34,649 nucleotides of DNA from Deltaproteobacteria bacterium. GTDB taxonomy: Bacteria; Desulfobacterota; Desulfuromonadia; Geobacterales; Pseudopelobacteraceae. The DNA lies in contig JAJZRX010000030.1 of assembly GCA_021850095.1 (NCBI GenBank), forward strand, positions 1-34,649. The letters are read 5' to 3'. The number at the start of each line of letters is the position of its first letter. Within the stretch, counting starts at the first letter, position 1. Below the pieces are notes generated by a model. It ran no database searches, was not told the DNA's origin, and saw only the letters and a program-made list of their open reading frames with translations. Positions 8,004 to 14,559 of the stretch are shown one piece after another. The translations under genes were made by a program, and so were the position numbers.

Positions 8004-8525
8004 TTAATCAGGGTCTGTAATACATGAAACACCGGGGAAGCTGTTATTGCTATACACAGGATAGATATATTCGTTTAATGCAATGTTTAATCCACACTCT
8101 TTGACCCTACCCGATTTTAATTTTTCAATTAGTAGCAAGCCACTGTATTTAAAACTACCATCATTATTAATAGTAAATTGATAATTCATTGATCTAGATA
8201 TACGATAATCTGGTTCTTTAGCAGAATTACCGTTTCTTATTCTCTCCTCGTACACTGACTGTAACAAATTATTATACTTGTCAACTAACTCTTTGCTCAG
8301 AAGAGCATCACAAATAACAATTTTTCTACCCTGTTCTGTTTTTATCGCTTTCCATTCTGTTTTATCAAAAGATTTATATCCATCTAGCGCTTGCCCAACT
8401 GTTATCGACTTGTCAAAATCAAGATATCCATTTTTCACTAAAGAAACATCACCACCAATTTTATTACAGCCGACAAAACAGACAGCCATCGCTAAATATA
8501 TGCACATTACTAATAGTTTGTTCAT
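8004..8525 (-). CDS. hypothetical lipoprotein
   Basis: A 173-residue protein of unknown function. Its N-terminus, MNKLLVMCIYLAMAVCFVGC, is a lipoprotein signal peptide with a lipobox ending at C20, so the mature protein should be lipid-anchored in the envelope. The rest is hydrophilic and rich in Lys, Asn and Ser, with a YQFTINNDGSFKYSGLLLI strand-rich segment and no domain that I recognise. CAGGGGGT lies 8 nt before the ATG. It is 24 nt downstream of the HEPN-like gene on the same strand, so the two probably share a transcript. The codon use is distinctly AT-rich compared with the core genes, a sign of horizontal transfer. Confidence 0.7.
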   Translation of the reverse strand: MNKLLVMCIYLAMAVCFVGCNKIGGDVSLVKNGYLDFDKSITVGQALDGYKSFDKTEWKAIKTEQGRKIVICDALLSKELVDKYNNLLQSVYEERIRNGNSAKEPDYRISRSMNYQFTINNDGSFKYSGLLLIEKLKSGRVKECGLNIALNEYIYPVYSNNSFPGVSCITDPD

Positions 8526-8549
8526 TGCGCTATACCCCCTGAAAATATT

Positions 8550-9008
8550 TTATGCAGACTTTCCATCTACTTGATCACGATACCATTTCATTACATCTCT
8601 GATCAGTTTGTCGCCGTTCGCTGCCGTCTGCCTGGCATGAGACAGGGAATCCATGACATTTTCGGTCGCTGAAGCAGGAAAAGATTTCGCAAATTGATGA
8701 ACAACCCGGTTGCGGTCAGTCCACCAAGAGGACAACTGTTGACACAATTCCGGCGACATGGTCTGGCAATTGCTGTTTTTGTAGGCACGGAGAAGACTGC
8801 CAACTGTCGAACGACTGGTTTCAATATTCTGAATCCCGATTCCAATAAGATGTGATTGCAACCGATCACACAAAATGCTTTCTTGAAGCGTCACCGCCTC
8901 AAAATACCATCCTCCTTCCTGCGCACTCTTAATTCGTGTAAATGCTTCGCAGTACGAATTATATTTTGCACTATTTCCCTTCGCTGGTTTTTCCCCACTC
9001 TTGCGCAT
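8550..9008 (-). CDS. small helical protein with a HEPN-like RNase motif
   Basis: A 152-residue, mostly helical protein that I cannot place in a named family. The segment WWTDRNRVVHQFAKS contains R-N-x3-H, which matches the R-[polar]-x3-H signature of HEPN-type ribonucleases found in many toxin and phage-defence proteins. The preceding AVTLQESILCDRLQSHL and following helices fit an all-helical HEPN-like bundle. The start ATG at 9008 follows ACGGAGGTCTGGAATC. The lipoprotein gene lies 24 nt downstream on the same strand, and an XRE regulator diverges upstream. RNase activity is an inference from one short motif; a non-catalytic helical protein is the alternative. Confidence 0.65.
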   Translation of the reverse strand: MRKSGEKPAKGNSAKYNSYCEAFTRIKSAQEGGWYFEAVTLQESILCDRLQSHLIGIGIQNIETSRSTVGSLLRAYKNSNCQTMSPELCQQLSSWWTDRNRVVHQFAKSFPASATENVMDSLSHARQTAANGDKLIRDVMKWYRDQVDGKSA

Positions 9009-9280
9009 GATTCCAGACCTCCGTTTAAGATGCCCAAATTTGAAGTTCGAGCCGATTGCTCCGACAAATCGAAGTATTGAGAGCTTTATCTTGGTAATCT
9101 GATCCCAAAATTCCTTGGCCCCAGAATTTCTTCAGAAATAGAATTAATAAATTTTTCGGCATTTTATGATGTTTAATTAGAGCATTAAATGTGGATTTGT
9201 CAAGCTACAAAAGAAAATTCCTCATTGCATGATGTTTTGTTTTACCCCGCGTGACCCAATACTGCCGACGAGGCTATTTT

Positions 9281-9610
9281 ATGAAATCAGGCAAGGAAAA
9301 ACTGGGGTTACGCATCAAAGAGTTCCGCAAGGCACGCGGATTATCACAGGAGCAGTTGGCCGAGATGATAGGCATCGAGCAAAAGCATGTCAGCAGGCTT
9401 GAGGTTGGGAAGAGTTATCCAACCATTGATCGTTTGGAAAAAATATCCAGCGCCCTTGATGTGCCAATGGGAAGTTTTTTTGACTGTGCGAATTCATGGG
9501 TAGATGCACAACGGGCAGGAAAACTCGAGCTGATGATTAAAGATCTGGACAAGGAATATCGGAAAATAATTCTTAAGTTTTCTGAAATAATTAATGAAAT
9601 AAGCCGATAG
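9281..9610 (+). CDS. XRE-family helix-turn-helix regulator
   Basis: A 109-residue DNA-binding protein. The HTH spans about residues 8-62: LGLRIKEFRKARGLSQEQLA and EMIGIEQKHVSRLEVGKSYP are the textbook XRE/Cro pattern, followed by TIDRLEKISSALDVPMGSFF. The C-terminal 45 residues are helical and probably mediate oligomerisation. I choose the ATG at 9281 over a GTG at 9251, because the latter adds ten residues with no conservation and no ribosome binding site. It is divergent from the HEPN-like/lipoprotein pair across 272 nt of AT-rich DNA and may regulate it. A strong terminator follows immediately. Confidence 0.85.
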   Translation: MKSGKEKLGLRIKEFRKARGLSQEQLAEMIGIEQKHVSRLEVGKSYPTIDRLEKISSALDVPMGSFFDCANSWVDAQRAGKLELMIKDLDKEYRKIILKFSEIINEISR

Positions 9611-9611
9611 C

Positions 9612-9634
9612 AACGCCCCGCACTGCGGGGCGTT
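9612..9634 (+). terminator. Rho-independent terminator after the XRE regulator
   Basis: AACGCCCCGC, a loop of ACT, and GCGGGGCGTT form a 10-bp stem, followed by more T residues (TTTGTTTTT). It begins right after the regulator's stop codon. Confidence 0.85.
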
Positions 9635-9757
9635 TTTGTTTTTAGCTCCGTATGTCGCGCCAATGACAACAATTCAGCTATAACAACAATTCCGTTGACG
9701 GCAACCATAAGTACCGATATAGTCATATCAATCATTATGGTTATGGGGGGTAATAAA

Positions 9758-10024
9758 ATGCTTAAAACTGTGTCCGCAATAAAGGTCCGCCAAAATCTTG
9801 GCCTGGTTATGAATGAAATTGCTCTAAAATCAGATGAATATATTGTTGAGCGGGCCGGCAAGCCATTAGTGGCCATTATTTCCATAGAAAAATATTTGAG
9901 TATTAAAAACGATAAGGAATCGTTTTTCAGCTTGTATGATGCCGTCCAGTCAGGTGTGTCTGCTTGTGACGACGCCTTGCTTGACAATGACATCTCCGAA
10001 GCGCTTGTGTCTGCCCGAAAATGA
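9758..10024 (+). CDS. Phd/YefM-family antitoxin
   Basis: An 88-residue antitoxin of the Phd/YefM superfamily. It opens MLKTVSAIKVRQNLGLVMNE, which corresponds to the strand-helix DNA-binding fold, followed by DEYIVERAGKPLVAIISIEKY, the conserved 'I/V-x-R-x-G-K-P-x-A' segment. The C-terminus is acidic and presumably contacts the toxin. The start at 9758 has a run of six G residues just upstream; earlier frames to 9695 are ignored. The stop overlaps the start of the PIN toxin by 4 nt. Confidence 0.85.
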   Translation: MLKTVSAIKVRQNLGLVMNEIALKSDEYIVERAGKPLVAIISIEKYLSIKNDKESFFSLYDAVQSGVSACDDALLDNDISEALVSARK

Positions 10025-10461
10025 TTCGTGTAGTTCTGGATGCCAACCAGTTTGTCAGCGCCCTCCTGAAACCTGGTTCCAACCCCGATGCCATTATGCT
10101 CCTGGTGCGTGAGGAAAAAGCGTTGTTGCTCATGTCGGAATCGATCTGCGACGAGGTACGGCGCGTTCTCGCGTATCCCAAGATATTCAAACGATTGAAT
10201 CTTTCAAAAGAACAATGCGATCTTTTTATCAATGGCCTCCGGGCGGTGGCCGTGATTACGGCCGGCACGCTTTCGCTGCCGCCGCTGGCCGCCGATCCCG
10301 ATGATACGAAGTATCTTGAATGTGCTGTGGAAGGGAAAGCTGATTATCTCGTCTCCGGAGATCACCATCTGCTCGATCTGAAATTTTATCAGGGTATACG
10401 GATTGTTGATCCACTGACGTTTCTGCGTCTATGCGGGGAGTATTCACAAGACGGTCAATGA
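10021..10461 (+). CDS. PIN-domain toxin (COG1569-like)
   Basis: A 146-residue PIN-domain protein, expected to be a metal-dependent ribonuclease and the toxin partner of the Phd-like protein. The first acidic residue lies in VVLDANQFVSALL (D7). A second acidic cluster is in SESICDEVRRVL, a third in DPDDTKYLECA, and ADYLVSGDHHLL carries the last conserved Asp. These four acidic positions make up the PIN active site. The YPKIFKRLNLS segment is typical of the COG1569 subgroup. Translational coupling through ATGA and the antitoxin-first order support a VapBC-like operon, although the antitoxin is Phd-type rather than VapB-type. Confidence 0.88.
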   Translation: MIRVVLDANQFVSALLKPGSNPDAIMLLVREEKALLLMSESICDEVRRVLAYPKIFKRLNLSKEQCDLFINGLRAVAVITAGTLSLPPLAADPDDTKYLECAVEGKADYLVSGDHHLLDLKFYQGIRIVDPLTFLRLCGEYSQDGQ

Positions 10462-10469
10462 ACAATATT

Positions 10470-10512
10470 CCCCTCGCCTCTGGGAGAGGGTGGCCGAAGG
10501 CCGGGTGAGGGG
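10470..10512. repeat. GC-rich palindromic intergenic repeat
   Basis: CCCCTC at 10470 and GAGGGG at 10507-10512 bracket internal complementary blocks (CTCTGGGAGAG and GGCCGAAGGCC), giving a compound stem structure. Sequences of this type recur between genes in many proteobacterial genomes as REP-like elements. Copy number in this genome cannot be seen here. Confidence 0.5.
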
Positions 10513-10522
10513 ATAAAACAAG

Positions 10523-10562
10523 GGTTCAGCAATGACGCCCGGCCATCCCGGGTCAGTGAACC
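10523..10562 (-). terminator. probable terminator of the nifV operon
   Basis: GGTTCA (10523-10528) pairs with TGAACC (10557-10562), and inside it TGACgCCCGG pairs with CCGGGTCA with one bulged base. On the minus strand the hairpin is followed by CTTGTTTTA. It lies about 50 nt beyond the last gene of the nifV operon. Confidence 0.45.
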
Positions 10563-10612
10563 GTTGGTCGTTATCACGATGACGCCCCGCCCTTCGTATT
10601 CCCCGATATTCC

Positions 10613-10903
10613 CTACGACCTCAAGCATTCCCGCGCCGAACCGAGCAGATAATCATAGACCTCGCCACGGGTGGTGATAAAGCTCGGCATCTCGTTCAGA
10701 ATGTCTTCCAGCAGGTTCAACTCCCGGCCATCGTCACTGCCCAGCTCGTCCATAACCGCCGTCATCATCGGCAGGATTTCGTACAGATCATGGCGGTTGA
10801 AGGGGGCCGGATCGGGCAGACCGCTAAACTTGGGCTCATCGCGCCGGACGACATCGCGGGGATACCTGAATTTAAAATCAGAAACCTTGATGATGATTGA
10901 CAT
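10613..10903 (-). CDS. small protein of unknown function in the nifV operon
   Basis: A 96-residue soluble acidic protein that I do not recognise. It begins MSIIIKVSDFKFRYPRDVVR and continues with a helical stretch (ILPMMTAVMDELGSDDGREL, then LLEDILNEMPSFI) and a short ending, DYLLGSARECLRS. No metal motif or membrane segment is visible. I choose the ATG at 10903, preceded by GCGGGGTGCAGC. The frame remains open to 10945, but that would overlap the neighbouring gene. It is the third gene of a tight operon (nifV, the Cys-tail protein, this), with 14 nt between genes, so a role linked to nitrogen fixation is likely from context only. Confidence 0.65.
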   Translation of the reverse strand: MSIIIKVSDFKFRYPRDVVRRDEPKFSGLPDPAPFNRHDLYEILPMMTAVMDELGSDDGRELNLLEDILNEMPSFITTRGEVYDYLLGSARECLRS

Positions 10904-10917
10904 GCTGCACCCCGCTT

Positions 10918-11151
10918 TTAATGTCCGCCGCAGCCGCTGCCGCACCCACCGCCGCAGCCCGGTTTGACGATATCACTGGCTTTGGGCTTGCTGCAGAGCT
11001 GCAGGGAAGAACGATCCACATACCAGGCCTCGTCCTGTTGTTTCCCCTGCAGCTCGTTTTTCTTGAGCATCATCAGCACCCGCATTTCGGTTGTTTCCAG
11101 CAGCCTGGCCGCTTCGGCAATCGCCACATACGATGTTCCGGCTTCACACAT
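10918..11151 (-). CDS. small helix-turn-helix-like protein with a Cys/Gly-rich tail
   Basis: A 77-residue protein in the nifV operon. Residues 1-55 look like an excisionase/MerR-type winged helix: AIAEAARLLETTEMRVLMML is the helix-turn-helix and AWYVDRSSLQL the wing. The C-terminus is a metal-binding-like tail, PGCGGGCGSGCGGH, with three Cys, a final His and otherwise mostly Gly. The ATG at 11151 has AAGGAG 7 nt upstream, better than the start two codons earlier. It begins 11 nt after nifV. The tail could bind iron, an Fe-S cluster or molybdenum, so a sensor or cofactor-handling role in nitrogenase maturation is possible. That is inference; I do not know a characterised homologue. Confidence 0.65.
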   Translation of the reverse strand: MCEAGTSYVAIAEAARLLETTEMRVLMMLKKNELQGKQQDEAWYVDRSSLQLCSKPKASDIVKPGCGGGCGSGCGGH

Positions 11152-11162
11152 GATCATTCTCC

Positions 11163-12317
11163 TTAGGCCGCCTTGGGCAGCGTTTCATTTTCAAGATAGA
11201 TTCCCATCAATTCACAATTGGACAGATCACGCTTGCGCCGGCAGGACAGAGCGCGCGTCTTTTCCAGCAGTGCTTCAGCCCGCGGCCGGTCGACCCGAAT
11301 ACCCATGCTGCGGTAGCGTTCGATCAGTCCGCCAGTGCCGGAATGCTTGCCGACCACGATGCTGCGGGTCAGACCGACTTCGGCCGGATCAAAGCCCTCG
11401 TAGTTGTGGGGGTCCTTGATGACGCCGTCGGCGTGCAGGCCCGATTCATGGGCAAAGACCCGTTCGCCGACCACCGGCTTGGAGACCGACAGCGGGCGCT
11501 GGGAAGCCTTGGCGACAAAGAGCGACATCTCGCGGAAACGGTGGGTGTTTATGCCGGTTTCGATGCCGCAGGCGTGCTTGAGTCCCATCACCACCTCTTC
11601 CAGGGCCGCATTGCCGGCCCGCTCTCCCAGCCCGTTAACGGTGGTGTTGACGAACCGGGCTCCGGCCCGGATGCCGGCCAGGGCATTGGCGGTGGCCATG
11701 CCCAGGTCGTTGTGGGTATGGACTTCAATCTGTATCTCCGGCACCGAGCGGCGCAGGAAAGCGATCTTTTCGTACATACCAAAAGGATCCATGATCCCCA
11801 GCGTATCGCAAAAGCGAAAGCGGTCGCCCCCCAGGGAGCGGGTGATCTCCATCAGCTCCACCAGGAAATCCAGATCAGCCCGGCTGGCATCCTCACCGCC
11901 GACCGAGACATACAGATCGTGCTGTTTGGCAAAACCGAGCGCCACCTTCAGCTGTTCTTTGACAGCACCGCGGTCTTTGCGCAGTTTATGAGCAATCATC
12001 TGGTCGGAAACCGAAAGCGAGATATCCACCGCACGCACACCGCAGTCAAGACTGGCCTGTATTTCCGGCACCAGGGCACGGTTCCAGGTCATCAGCCGGG
12101 CCGAAAGTCCCAGATCGACCAGAGCCCGGATGGAGTTCTGTTCCTCCCGGCCCATGGCCGGTATACCACACTCGATCTCCTGGACACCGATACTGTCCAG
12201 CATGCGGGCGATGGCCAGCTTTTCCCGACGTGAAAAAACAACGCCGGCGGTCTGTTCACCGTCCCGCAGGGTTGTGTCGTCAATGATGATGTCTGTGTAC
12301 GGATCGTTTGCAACCAT
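11163..12317 (-). CDS. nifV: homocitrate synthase NifV
   Basis: A 384-residue enzyme that condenses acetyl-CoA with 2-oxoglutarate to give homocitrate, the organic ligand of the nitrogenase FeMo-cofactor. It has the isopropylmalate/homocitrate synthase TIM barrel: IIDDTTLRDGEQTAGVVF (metal Asp and catalytic Arg), and EVHTHNDLGMATANALAGI with the H-x-H metal ligands. TVNGLGERAGNAALEEV and FAHESGLHADGV are further family signatures. It lacks the long C-terminal leucine-binding domain of LeuA, which together with operon context favours NifV over isopropylmalate synthase. The ATG at 12317 follows GGGAGGTGCAAGC; an upstream extension to 12428 would run through a terminator hairpin. It heads a three-gene operon. 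Confidence 0.9.
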   Translation of the reverse strand: MVANDPYTDIIIDDTTLRDGEQTAGVVFSRREKLAIARMLDSIGVQEIECGIPAMGREEQNSIRALVDLGLSARLMTWNRALVPEIQASLDCGVRAVDISLSVSDQMIAHKLRKDRGAVKEQLKVALGFAKQHDLYVSVGGEDASRADLDFLVELMEITRSLGGDRFRFCDTLGIMDPFGMYEKIAFLRRSVPEIQIEVHTHNDLGMATANALAGIRAGARFVNTTVNGLGERAGNAALEEVVMGLKHACGIETGINTHRFREMSLFVAKASQRPLSVSKPVVGERVFAHESGLHADGVIKDPHNYEGFDPAEVGLTRSIVVGKHSGTGGLIERYRSMGIRVDRPRAEALLEKTRALSCRRKRDLSNCELMGIYLENETLPKAA

Positions 12318-12337
12318 GCTTGCACCTCCCTCAAACA

Positions 12338-12373
12338 AAAGGCGCCGCCATTTCTCTGAATGGCGGCGCCTTT
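12338..12373 (-). terminator. terminator-type hairpin in the nifV leader (likely antitermination site)
   Basis: AAAGGCGCCGCCATT (12338-12352) and AATGGCGGCGCCTTT (12359-12373) form a perfect 15-bp stem with a 6-nt loop. On the minus strand it is followed by TGTTTG and then the nifV ribosome binding site, so its base ends only 20 nt before the ATG. A terminator between promoter and gene implies that transcription must be allowed to pass it under nitrogen-fixing conditions. Confidence 0.7.
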
Positions 12374-12697
12374 GCCGAACTTCGCTTGTTTTCATCTGCA
12401 TCGGCTGTACCAATTCTAACATACTCAATAAAAACGTTATGTTAAGTCTATAACACGTAGATTTGACATCCGATGCCAGCTCATCTGCCCGTTAAACGGG
12501 CGTATCAAGGCTTCGCCTGCCCAAACAGGTGTCACTGCATCCTGCGCTGTCATGGAACGGAGCACAGGAAATTTGAAAAAATCCTGCCGGAAACCATAAA
12601 AGACTAAAAGAGTATTTTTATCCTATTGACAAGCACTGTTTTGGCTGGTATTAACATAACCATCATTAATTACTTCACTAAAAAAGGAGAATCTTCC
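12374..12697. other. divergent nifV/peroxiredoxin intergenic region with a palindrome
   Basis: This 324-bp region carries the upstream leader and promoter of nifV on the left and the peroxiredoxin promoter on the right. GCCCGTT-A-AACGGGC at 12487-12501 is a perfect 15-bp palindrome near its middle and could be an operator or a cruciform. An imperfect repeat, GTTAT-N9-ATAAC, lies at 12436-12454. I see no sigma-54 (-24/-12) promoter. No small gene is visible. Confidence 0.4.
12626..12654 (+). promoter_or_regulatory. sigma-70 promoter of the peroxiredoxin gene
   Basis: TTGACA (12626-12631), a 17-nt spacer and TATTAA (12649-12654) form a near-consensus promoter 43 nt upstream of the peroxiredoxin ATG. 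Confidence 0.7.
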
Positions 12698-13294
12698 ATG
12701 TGCCTTACCACTCTCGTCACTCAACAGGCCCCCGATTTCACCGCCGAAGCGGTCATGCCCGACAATACGTTCGGCAACATCACCCTTTCCAGCTTCAAGG
12801 GCAAATATGTTCTGCTGTTCTTCTACCCGTTGGATTTCACCTTTGTCTGCCCTTCGGAGATTCTGGCCTTTGACAAACGGGTCAATGAATTCAAAGCCAA
12901 AAACTGCGAAGTCATCGGCGTTTCGGTTGACTCCAAATTCACCCATCTGGCCTGGAAAAACACCCCCATCGAAAACGGCGGCATCGGCAACATCCAGTAT
13001 CCGCTGGTGCAGGATCTCAACAAGGAGATCGCCAAGTCCTACGGCATTCTTTTCAACGGCTCCGTGGCGCTGCGCGGCCTGTTCCTGATCGATCCGACCG
13101 GCAAGGTCCGCCACTGCGTCATCAACGACCTGCCGCTGGGCAGAAGCGTGGTGGAAGCGCTCAGGATGGTGGATGCGGTTCAGTTTTCCGACACCCACGG
13201 CGAAGTTTGCCCGGCCAACTGGCAGGAGGGGCAGGAGGCCATGAAGCCGACCGCCGAAGGGGTGGCTTCCTATCTGGCCAAACACGGCAAGTAA
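12698..13294 (+). CDS. typical 2-Cys peroxiredoxin
   Basis: A 198-residue cytoplasmic thiol peroxidase that reduces hydrogen peroxide and organic hydroperoxides. The peroxidatic cysteine is C51 in YPLDFTFVCPSE, and the resolving cysteine is C171 in HGEVCPANW, the arrangement of the Prx1/AhpC class of obligate dimers. GLFLIDPTGKVRH is the conserved central strand. The ATG at 12698 follows AAAAAGGAGAATCTTCC; an earlier frame start at 12626 overlaps the promoter and is rejected. It stands alone, with its own promoter and terminator, as expected for an oxidative-stress gene of an anaerobe. The electron donor (AhpF or thioredoxin) is not encoded nearby. Confidence 0.93.
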   Translation: MCLTTLVTQQAPDFTAEAVMPDNTFGNITLSSFKGKYVLLFFYPLDFTFVCPSEILAFDKRVNEFKAKNCEVIGVSVDSKFTHLAWKNTPIENGGIGNIQYPLVQDLNKEIAKSYGILFNGSVALRGLFLIDPTGKVRHCVINDLPLGRSVVEALRMVDAVQFSDTHGEVCPANWQEGQEAMKPTAEGVASYLAKHGK

Positions 13295-13342
13295 TCGAAC
13301 CGCCGGTTCCGGCTGATCAAAAACATTGTTCAATAAACTTAC

Positions 13343-13371
13343 AGGCGCGGCCATACAGGCCGCGCCTTTTT
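13343..13371 (+). terminator. Rho-independent terminator after the peroxiredoxin gene
   Basis: AGGCGCGGCC (13343-13352), a 5-nt loop and GGCCGCGCCT (13358-13367) form a 10-bp GC-rich stem followed by TTTT. Confidence 0.85.
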
Positions 13372-13396
13372 AAGTATGCTTTTTCAATGCTTTTTG

Positions 13397-13428
13397 TTGA
13401 CAAAACAGCAGTATGAAATTTATCATAC
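13397..13428 (+). promoter_or_regulatory. leuB promoter with an overlapping palindrome
   Basis: TTGACA (13397-13402), 18 nt and TATCAT (13421-13426) make a plausible sigma-70 promoter about 40 nt before leuB. The palindrome GTATGA-N6-TCATAC (13411-13428) covers the -10 box, the position expected for a repressor operator. The regulator is not known from sequence. Confidence 0.5.
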
Positions 13429-13464
13429 AGAACTTTTGTACATTAATAGTTAAGAGCGGGGGAA

Positions 13465-14556
13465 ATGATGGGTAAAACGTATAAAATAGCGGTTCTGCCA
13501 GGCGACGGTATCGGGCCGGAAGTCATGGCCGAAGCGCTCAACGTCCTTGATGCGGTTGAACAAAAATTCGGCGCAAAATTCGAGCGCACCCACGCCAACG
13601 TGGGCGGCGCCGGCATTGATAATGAGGGCAAGGCTCTGCCGGATACGACAGTTGCCATCTGCAAGGCCAGCGACGCAATCCTGTTCGGCTCGGTAGGCGG
13701 CCCCAAATGGGAGTCCCTGCCCCCCGACGAGCAGCCCGAGCGCGGCGCCCTGCTGCCACTGCGCAAAATCTTCGGCCTGTACGCCAACCTGCGTCCGGCC
13801 ATCATCTTCCCGTCCCTGACCGGCGCTTCGTCGCTGAAGGAAGAGGTCATCGCCGGCGGTTTCAACGTGCTGGTGATTCGCGAGCTGACCGGCGGCATCT
13901 ACTTCTCCCAGCCCAAGGGGATCGAAGGAGAAGGGCGTGGGCGGGTCGGGGTGGATACGATGCGCTACAGTGTGCCGGAAATCGAGCGCATCACCCATGT
14001 CGCCTTCCAGGCCGCCCGCAAACGCGGCAAGAAGGTCTGCTCGATCGACAAGGCCAATGTGCTTTCCACCTCGGTGCTCTGGCGCGAAGTCGTGACCGGC
14101 ATCGCCAAGGAATACCCGGACGTGGAGCTGTCCCACATGTATGTGGATAACGCCGCCATGCAGCTGGTCAAATGGCCCAAACAGTTCGATGTCATCCTGT
14201 GCGAAAACATGTTCGGTGACATTCTCTCCGATGAGGCCGCCATGCTGACCGGTTCACTGGGGATGCTCCCCTCCGCTTCGCTGGCCGAAGGAACCTTCGG
14301 CATGTACGAGCCGTCCGGCGGCTCCGCTCCCGACATCGCCGGCCAGGGCATCGCCAACCCGATCGCCCAGATCCTCTCCATGGGGATGATGCTCAAGTTC
14401 TCCTTTGGCATGCTGGATGCCGCTGACGCCATCGACAACGCCGTGGCAAAGGTCCTCGACCTGGGTTACCGCACCCGCGACATCTTCCAGAACAAGAATG
14501 GCGAAAAGTTGGTTAATACCAGGGAAATGGGCGACGCGATCATCGCAGCGCTATAA
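13465..14556 (+). CDS. leuB: 3-isopropylmalate dehydrogenase LeuB
   Basis: A 363-residue NAD-dependent enzyme of leucine biosynthesis that oxidatively decarboxylates 3-isopropylmalate. [14 protein letters not shown] is the N-terminal substrate/NAD loop. [17 protein letters not shown] and [11 protein letters not shown] are LeuB signatures that separate it from isocitrate dehydrogenase. Metal-binding aspartates lie in [15 protein letters not shown], and [16 protein letters not shown] contributes to the adenine pocket. The length equals that of E. coli LeuB. Two adjacent ATG codons (13465 and 13468) follow GCGGGGGAA; the second has the better spacing. Two small DUF genes and asd follow on the same strand. 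Confidence 0.95.
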   Translation: MMGKTYKIAVLPGDGIGPEVMAEALNVLDAVEQKFGAKFERTHANVGGAGIDNEGKALPDTTVAICKASDAILFGSVGGPKWESLPPDEQPERGALLPLRKIFGLYANLRPAIIFPSLTGASSLKEEVIAGGFNVLVIRELTGGIYFSQPKGIEGEGRGRVGVDTMRYSVPEIERITHVAFQAARKRGKKVCSIDKANVLSTSVLWREVVTGIAKEYPDVELSHMYVDNAAMQLVKWPKQFDVILCENMFGDILSDEAAMLTGSLGMLPSASLAEGTFGMYEPSGGSAPDIAGQGIANPIAQILSMGMMLKFSFGMLDAADAIDNAVAKVLDLGYRTRDIFQNKNGEKLVNTREMGDAIIAAL

Positions 14557-14559
14557 GTG

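Noticed and set aside
11163..12317. 2-isopropylmalate synthase (leuA) instead of nifV
   Set aside because: The protein is 384 residues, without the regulatory C-terminal domain, and it heads an operon with nif-like small genes; leuB lies nearby but on the other strand with its own promoter.
12418..12480. Sigma-54 promoter for nifV
   Set aside because: No GG-N10-GC element of acceptable quality is present on the minus strand upstream of the hairpin.
13411..13428. GTATGA...TCATAC read as a NikR nickel operator
   Set aside because: The NikR half-sites match, but the known spacing is 16 nt and here it is 6 nt, and leuB has no nickel link.
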